A program made the translations under genes and the position numbers. The notes under the pieces were generated by a model that saw only the letters and a program-made list of their open reading frames with translations, had not been told where the DNA came from and ran no database searches. Of a stretch of DNA of 64,000 bases, positions 60,188 through 64,000 are shown piece by piece. The first letter of the stretch is position 1. Every line of letters begins with the position of its first letter. Source of the stretch: an uncultured Bacillota bacterium (GTDB taxonomy: Bacteria; Bacillota_I; Bacilli_A; RFN20; CAG-288); assembly GCA_949300365.1 (NCBI GenBank), contig CASGEC010000004.1:1-64000 (forward strand), read 5' to 3'.

Positions 60188-61570
60188 TCAGAGATGGAGG
60201 GAAGAGGTGAGGGGATCCTGCTTGCAGGTATCCGGATCGTAGCCGTTGAGGATGGCATACTTCTCATGCTCCCTGGAGAGGGCGATTTCCTGACGGGAAG
60301 CATCGATCTCGGCCATGTTGTGGTAGGCAAGGCCATAGCCTCTCTCGCCGGCAAGGGAGTAGTAACGATAGGCGATCTCGAGGTTCTTCGGATTGGTGAC
60401 CTTGGAACGATAGGCATCGCCGATGTAGTTGAGGGCAGGGGCATAGCCAGCCCTGGCAGCCTTGACGATGTGCTCGTGTCCGAGGGCTTCGTTGTAGAAG
60501 TAGGTATCCTCGGAGAGATAGAGAAGTCCGAGACGATATTCGGCGACGGAAGAACCGCGACCGATGGCGACTTCATAGTTCTGCTTGGCAAGCTCGAAGT
60601 TGGGGGAGACGAAGGAGGACTTTCCCTCATAGAGGTAGGCAAGAAGGACGGCGGCTCTCATGGAACCTTCCTCGACGGCGGTCTTCAGAAGCTCGACGCC
60701 ATCGGCAACTTCCTTCTCGGTGGAGACAGGGGAGTCGATGAGACGGATGGCACGGATGAGGATCTGGTCGCCCTCGATGACGTGCTGGACCTTGGCGCTG
60801 TCGGAAGCGTAGGTCTTGCCTTCGGGAACGACTTCTTTGGCCTTCTCGACCTTCGGGGCTTCCTCGACGGCCGGTTTCTCCTCGACAGGCTTCTCTTCGA
60901 CGGCCGGGGCAGGAGCGGCAACAGGGGCAGCTTCCTTGACTTCGGTCACGACAGTCGGCTCAGGCTGGACATCGGCAACGGGAGAGGGAGCGACGGCAAT
61001 CGTCTTCTTCTCCTCGGGAATGGGCTCGTGCTCGACGACAGGATAGGTCTCTTCCTTCTCCTCGACGACGACGGTCTTGGTAGCAGCTTCCTTGACAGTA
61101 GGAGTGGCGGCGGGAGTGGTAGAAGGAGCGGCAAGGGAAGGAGCGGTCGTGGCCGATCCGGAAGAGAGCTCCTTCTCGACCTGCTCGAGTCTTTCCTTGG
61201 CAACCTCGTCACCAAGCTCGACGGCCTTCTTGTAATAATCCACGGCCTTGGCCTTGTCGGCTTCCTCGGTTCCGAGGGCGTAGTTGTAGTAGTCGCCCAT
61301 CTCGCGGTAATCCAGGCAGTCCAGGGCATTGACGTCCAGCTTGGCGAAATGGCTCATGGCGCTGTCGTAATACTTCCTGGCGTCTTCCGGATTGCCTTCC
61401 ATGCCGGGGATACCTTCACGGACGATGCGTCCAACCTCGAAGAAAGACTTTCCCTTGGTCTTTCCCTTCCTGGCCGACTTGTTGATGAGCTTGAGGGCCG
61501 TATCGATTTTCTTGCCTTCGGCAAGCAGATTCAGACCTTCTTCGAGATTCTTATCCATGGTATAGGACAT
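60188..61570 (-). CDS. Sel1/TPR-repeat protein with a Pro-Ala-Glu linker
   Basis: The 460-residue protein has helical repeats at both ends: an N-terminal block (SAMSHFAKLDVNALDCLDYR) and a C-terminal run of Sel1-like repeats (SSVAEYRLGLLYLSEDTYFY, then YRYYSLAGERGYGLAYHNMA). They are separated by a 150-residue low-complexity linker rich in Pro, Ala, Glu and Val. There is no signal peptide, membrane segment or enzyme motif. Sel1 proteins usually scaffold complexes; the partner is unknown. The ATG follows GGAGG. Confidence 0.75.
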   Translation of the reverse strand: MSYTMDKNLEEGLNLLAEGKKIDTALKLINKSARKGKTKGKSFFEVGRIVREGIPGMEGNPEDARKYYDSAMSHFAKLDVNALDCLDYREMGDYYNYALGTEEADKAKAVDYYKKAVELGDEVAKERLEQVEKELSSGSATTAPSLAAPSTTPAATPTVKEAATKTVVVEEKEETYPVVEHEPIPEEKKTIAVAPSPVADVQPEPTVVTEVKEAAPVAAPAPAVEEKPVEEKPAVEEAPKVEKAKEVVPEGKTYASDSAKVQHVIEGDQILIRAIRLIDSPVSTEKEVADGVELLKTAVEEGSMRAAVLLAYLYEGKSSFVSPNFELAKQNYEVAIGRGSSVAEYRLGLLYLSEDTYFYNEALGHEHIVKAARAGYAPALNYIGDAYRSKVTNPKNLEIAYRYYSLAGERGYGLAYHNMAEIDASRQEIALSREHEKYAILNGYDPDTCKQDPLTSSLHL

Positions 61571-61804
61571 ACGCTATCTTCCTCCGTTGAAATCAATTTT
61601 AATTATAGGAATACTGAAAATCATTTTCAAGAAAAGAAACCATGGCTGTCAAAATCTTTTTTGCCCTTACGTATTGCAAAAAATGCTTTTTCCATTCTTT
61701 CCTTCCATTTCGTCCGCCATCGCGCTTCTTCCCACCGCAAAACAGGCCTCTTTTTCCTGTCGCCTGGCAAAGAGAAAAGCCGACGATCGCCTTTTGAAAA
61801 AGCC

Positions 61805-61833
61805 TTGAAGGCCAAAGCAATCTGTGATATATT
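61805..61833 (+). promoter_or_regulatory. rplS promoter
   Basis: TTGAAG (61805-61810) and TATATT (61828-61833) are 17 bp apart, about 100 bp before rplS. Confidence 0.75.
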
Positions 61834-61839
61834 TTTTTC

Positions 61840-61930
61840 GCCTATTTTTTGGCTCTACCTTCAGTCCGCCCGGCAGGTCACAAGCCGGTGAATGAGGGGA
61901 CATCACAATGAATTCCAAAGGAGAAAAGAA
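61840..61930 (+). promoter_or_regulatory. Probable L19 leader upstream of rplS
   Basis: The transcript from the promoter would begin with a GC-richer leader containing CCGGC (61870-61874) paired with GCCGG (61884-61888) and then the rplS ribosome site AAAGGAG. Many Bacilli carry an autoregulatory L19 leader here; the match to that class is not verified. Confidence 0.45.
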
Positions 61931-62338
61931 ATGAACAAGAACTTGGTTCAGCAGATCACTGCCACCCAGATCCGCAGCGATATCCCGGACTTCGTCACCG
62001 GCGATACCGTCCGTGTCATGGTCACCATCCGTGAAGGAAACAAGGAAAGACAGCAGGCCTTCGAAGGCGTTGTCATCTCCATCCGCGGCTCTGGTGTCAG
62101 CAAGACCTTCGTCGTCCGTAAGGATTCCGCCGGTGTCGGCGTCGAAAGGAACTTCTTCGTCAACTCCCCCGTCCTCGCTTCCGTCACCATCCTCAGGCAT
62201 GCCAAGGTCCGCAGGAAGAAACTCTTCTTCCTCAGGGACAGAAAGGGCAAGGCCGCTCGTCTGGAGCAGGCTATCCGCAAGGACAAGCCGACTGCCGTCG
62301 AGACTCCTGCCGCCCCCGCTGCCGAAGAAACGAAGTAA
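61931..62338 (+). CDS. rplS: 50S ribosomal protein L19
   Basis: The 135-residue protein sits at the 30S-50S interface. It shows DIPDFVTGDTVRVMVTIREG, QQAFEGVVISIRGSGVSKTF and the basic KVRRKKLFFLRDRKGKAARL. A short Ala/Pro/Glu tail extends beyond the core. The start ATG 61931 follows AAAGGAG; upstream in-frame codons belong to the leader. Confidence 0.96.
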   Translation: MNKNLVQQITATQIRSDIPDFVTGDTVRVMVTIREGNKERQQAFEGVVISIRGSGVSKTFVVRKDSAGVGVERNFFVNSPVLASVTILRHAKVRRKKLFFLRDRKGKAARLEQAIRKDKPTAVETPAAPAAEETK

Positions 62339-62387
62339 AAGGCAACATTCCAAGAAGCCATCCTATTCCATATTATTGTGGCAAATC

Positions 62388-62416
62388 GCCGGCCTTCATC
62401 GGGTCGGCTTTTTTTG
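62388..62416 (+). terminator. Terminator after rplS
   Basis: GCCGGCC and GGGTCGGC form a short GC-rich stem with a one-base bulge, followed by seven T, about 50 bases past the stop. Confidence 0.75.
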
Positions 62417-62471
62417 ACTCCAAAGCAAAAGAAAACAGACGAACCTCTGCCCTTATGTTCCCATCCCAAAA

Positions 62472-62500
62472 CAAAAACTGCCTGGCTTTCGTCAGGCAGT
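62472..62500 (-). terminator. Terminator after the metalloprotease gene
   Basis: ACTGCCTG (62477-62484) pairs with CAGGCAGT (62493-62500). On the minus strand it is followed by TTTTGTTTTGG, seven bases past the stop at 62507. Confidence 0.85.
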
Positions 62501-62506
62501 CGGTAC

Positions 62507-64000
62507 TCAGCCGATGGCGTCGAAATGGATGGAGGCGGAGAAGCCTTTCTTGGAATTGAAGGTGCCACCATTGAACTGCGTCTTGTAGTTTTCAAGCGAG
62601 AAGGTATCGCCTTCCTGGAAGAGCGTCGCGTTTGTCGGACGCTTATTGGAGTGATTGAGATAGGTGTTGTCGGCACTGATCCAGCGGATCTCGTCGAAGG
62701 CATTGGCATTGAGGAGGTTCGAGGAGCTTTCCGCATAGCTTCCATCGCTGGTGTTGGTGATCAGCTTGGCGACAAGGCCATCGTAGCTCAAGGCATCGTC
62801 GGGATCCTCAAAGAGGACATACTCGTTTCCATCCTTGTAGGTCAAACGGGCATCGACATGGTAGAGACGGGCACCATCGCTTTCAAGAGGATAGTCCCCG
62901 GCATAGTCATATCCCTTCGTGTTGAGGTTTTGGTAGGTGTAGTAGTCCAGGACCAGGTATTCATCAAAGGGGTTGAAGTGGACCAAACCATCTTCATCCT
63001 TCCTGTAGGTCTTTCCATCATAGGGAAGGATGATGAGGGCATCTTCCTGCTGGGCGGAAGGAATCGACAAAGTAGCATTGCCATAGACGATATAGGGCTT
63101 TGTCCAGCCATAGAGAAGCTTGGAATAGGAATTGTGGTCGGTGATGCCGCCATCCATGACATCGATGCCGCCCAAGGGGCTGTAGTCGATATCCTCTTCG
63201 TTATAGGCATAGTAGTCCATCAGGCCCAGCATATGGCCCGTCTCGTGGATGACGACATGGGCATCGCCACCCTTATCCATGCCCTCGTCATAGCTTCCGC
63301 CGATGAAGTCCATTCCGATGAGGCCGTAGTTGTTCGCGACAGGATTCTCGATTGTTCCCTTGTATCCGGTCGTTCCCGATAGGCCCCAGAAGTTTTCCGG
63401 ATTGCTTCCCTTTCCGATATAGACCATCCAGATGCCGTCGATCGTTCCGTCCTTGTCGGAATCATACTCGGTTAGGTCAAGCCCATAGACCTCTTCGGCC
63501 CAGCTTGCGATGTTCGTCGTCAGACGGTTGAGCATGCCCGGGGAGACGACATTTGTGTTTCCGACATCGCCATAGTCGTCGACATAGAAGAAGTCGGTGA
63601 CGCTGCCGGTGATGTTGAGCAATCCAAAGGAGGACTTGCTGTAGAAGGAATGGAGGGATTCGTACTCCATGTCCTGACCATCGGAGAAGAAGGCCTTCTT
63701 GATGAGGTCTCTGTTTTCCTCCGTGGCATCTTCCTCACCGCCTTCGAAGACGACAGGAACGACAAGGAAGGGAGTCGTATGGACGCTCTCGCCTTCAAGT
63801 GGGTGGCTAGGGGCATAGACCCAACTGTCATAGGCGTTGAATCCATACTCGTAGATACCATAGTCGACAACGACTTCCTCCGGGGAATAGTAGCCCTTGT
63901 CGTCTTCTTCCTGCTGGAGACCATCTCGGGTGATCGTGACTTCCATCGTCTCCTTGTCCGGCATCAATGTCGGCATGGGAAGATTCCCTTCCGGAGAGAC
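62507..64000 (-). CDS. M6-like secreted metalloprotease, 5' end outside the window
   Basis: At least 497 residues are encoded and the frame stays open to the window edge (VSPEGNLP precedes the first internal Met), so the N-terminus and probable signal peptide are missing. The zinc motif HVVIHETGHMLGLMDYY is typical of M6 immune inhibitor A-type peptidases. DSDKDGTIDG looks like an EF-hand calcium loop. The C-terminal 200 residues form a strand-rich domain. Such proteases are usually secreted or surface-bound. It is last on its strand and has its own terminator. Confidence 0.85.
   Translation of the reverse strand, partial: VSPEGNLPMPTLMPDKETMEVTITRDGLQQEEDDKGYYSPEEVVVDYGIYEYGFNAYDSWVYAPSHPLEGESVHTTPFLVVPVVFEGGEEDATEENRDLIKKAFFSDGQDMEYESLHSFYSKSSFGLLNITGSVTDFFYVDDYGDVGNTNVVSPGMLNRLTTNIASWAEEVYGLDLTEYDSDKDGTIDGIWMVYIGKGSNPENFWGLSGTTGYKGTIENPVANNYGLIGMDFIGGSYDEGMDKGGDAHVVIHETGHMLGLMDYYAYNEEDIDYSPLGGIDVMDGGITDHNSYSKLLYGWTKPYIVYGNATLSIPSAQQEDALIILPYDGKTYRKDEDGLVHFNPFDEYLVLDYYTYQNLNTKGYDYAGDYPLESDGARLYHVDARLTYKDGNEYVLFEDPDDALSYDGLVAKLITNTSDGSYAESSSNLLNANAFDEIRWISADNTYLNHSNKRPTNATLFQEGDTFSLENYKTQFNGGTFNSKKGFSASIHFDAIG

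Overview
The window looks like the chromosome of an anaerobic or host-associated Bacillota of class Bacilli, in the Erysipelotrichales or related deep branches. This is inferred from gene content: a Gram-positive PolC with a PHP domain and internal exonuclease, YhaM, RecX, YitT, RNA-linked TsaE/TsaB/RimI/TsaD, a CIRCE-controlled hsp20, an FtsK-YmfF-YmfH-like order, and a Gram-positive GalT. The standard code applies: TGA ends uppS, cdsA and dxr, and tryptophan is TGG. The species cannot be named from this window.

Positions 1-11983 are an accessory island that stops at the 3' end of a tRNA-Glu(CUC) gene. It carries a transposase start, an esterase, an ASCH-domain protein, a WYL regulator, a RelB/Doc pair, a XRE regulator with a broken DUF4417 gene, a serine-recombinase remnant and a broken DUF4143-type ATPase. 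Its most distinctive content is four small minus-strand toxin/immunity cassettes at 3267-3891, 6615-7023, 7843-8413 and 9768-10430. All lack an N-terminal delivery module. Two are RNase-like toxins whose immunity proteins share a C-terminal signature, and two are DUF6883/DUF4926 pairs, one of them decayed. A 104-bp direct repeat flanks one cassette. Many island genes are frameshifted or carry a stop.

From 12 kb the core genome begins. A plus-strand run (rpsB-tsf, then pyrH-frr-uppS-cdsA-dxr-rseP) handles translation, lipid carriers, phospholipid precursors and intramembrane proteolysis. A minus-strand MacB-like ABC protein and an hsp20 with two CIRCE-like boxes follow, then polC on the plus strand. 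Between 28.3 and 31.8 kb lie a 23-residue signal-peptide remnant and a frameshifted ABC exporter.

From 47.7 down to 31.8 kb a long minus-strand series reads yitT, gltX, an MprF-like flippase, a diacylglycerol glycosyltransferase, recX, yhaM, a 7-TM protein, an unknown membrane protein, tsaE, tsaB, rimI, tsaD, asnS, a small membrane protein, galE and a tyrosine phosphatase. Together these cover membrane glycolipid synthesis, tRNA t6A modification and charging, and galactose metabolism. The divergent galK-galT pair completes the Leloir pathway with galE.

From 51 to 64 kb come a small NrdD-tail-like protein, ftsK, a pair of M16-family proteins without the zinc motif, acpS, a type I pullulanase, a PlsC acyltransferase, a Sel1-repeat protein, rplS with its leader, and a secreted M6-like metalloprotease cut by the window edge.
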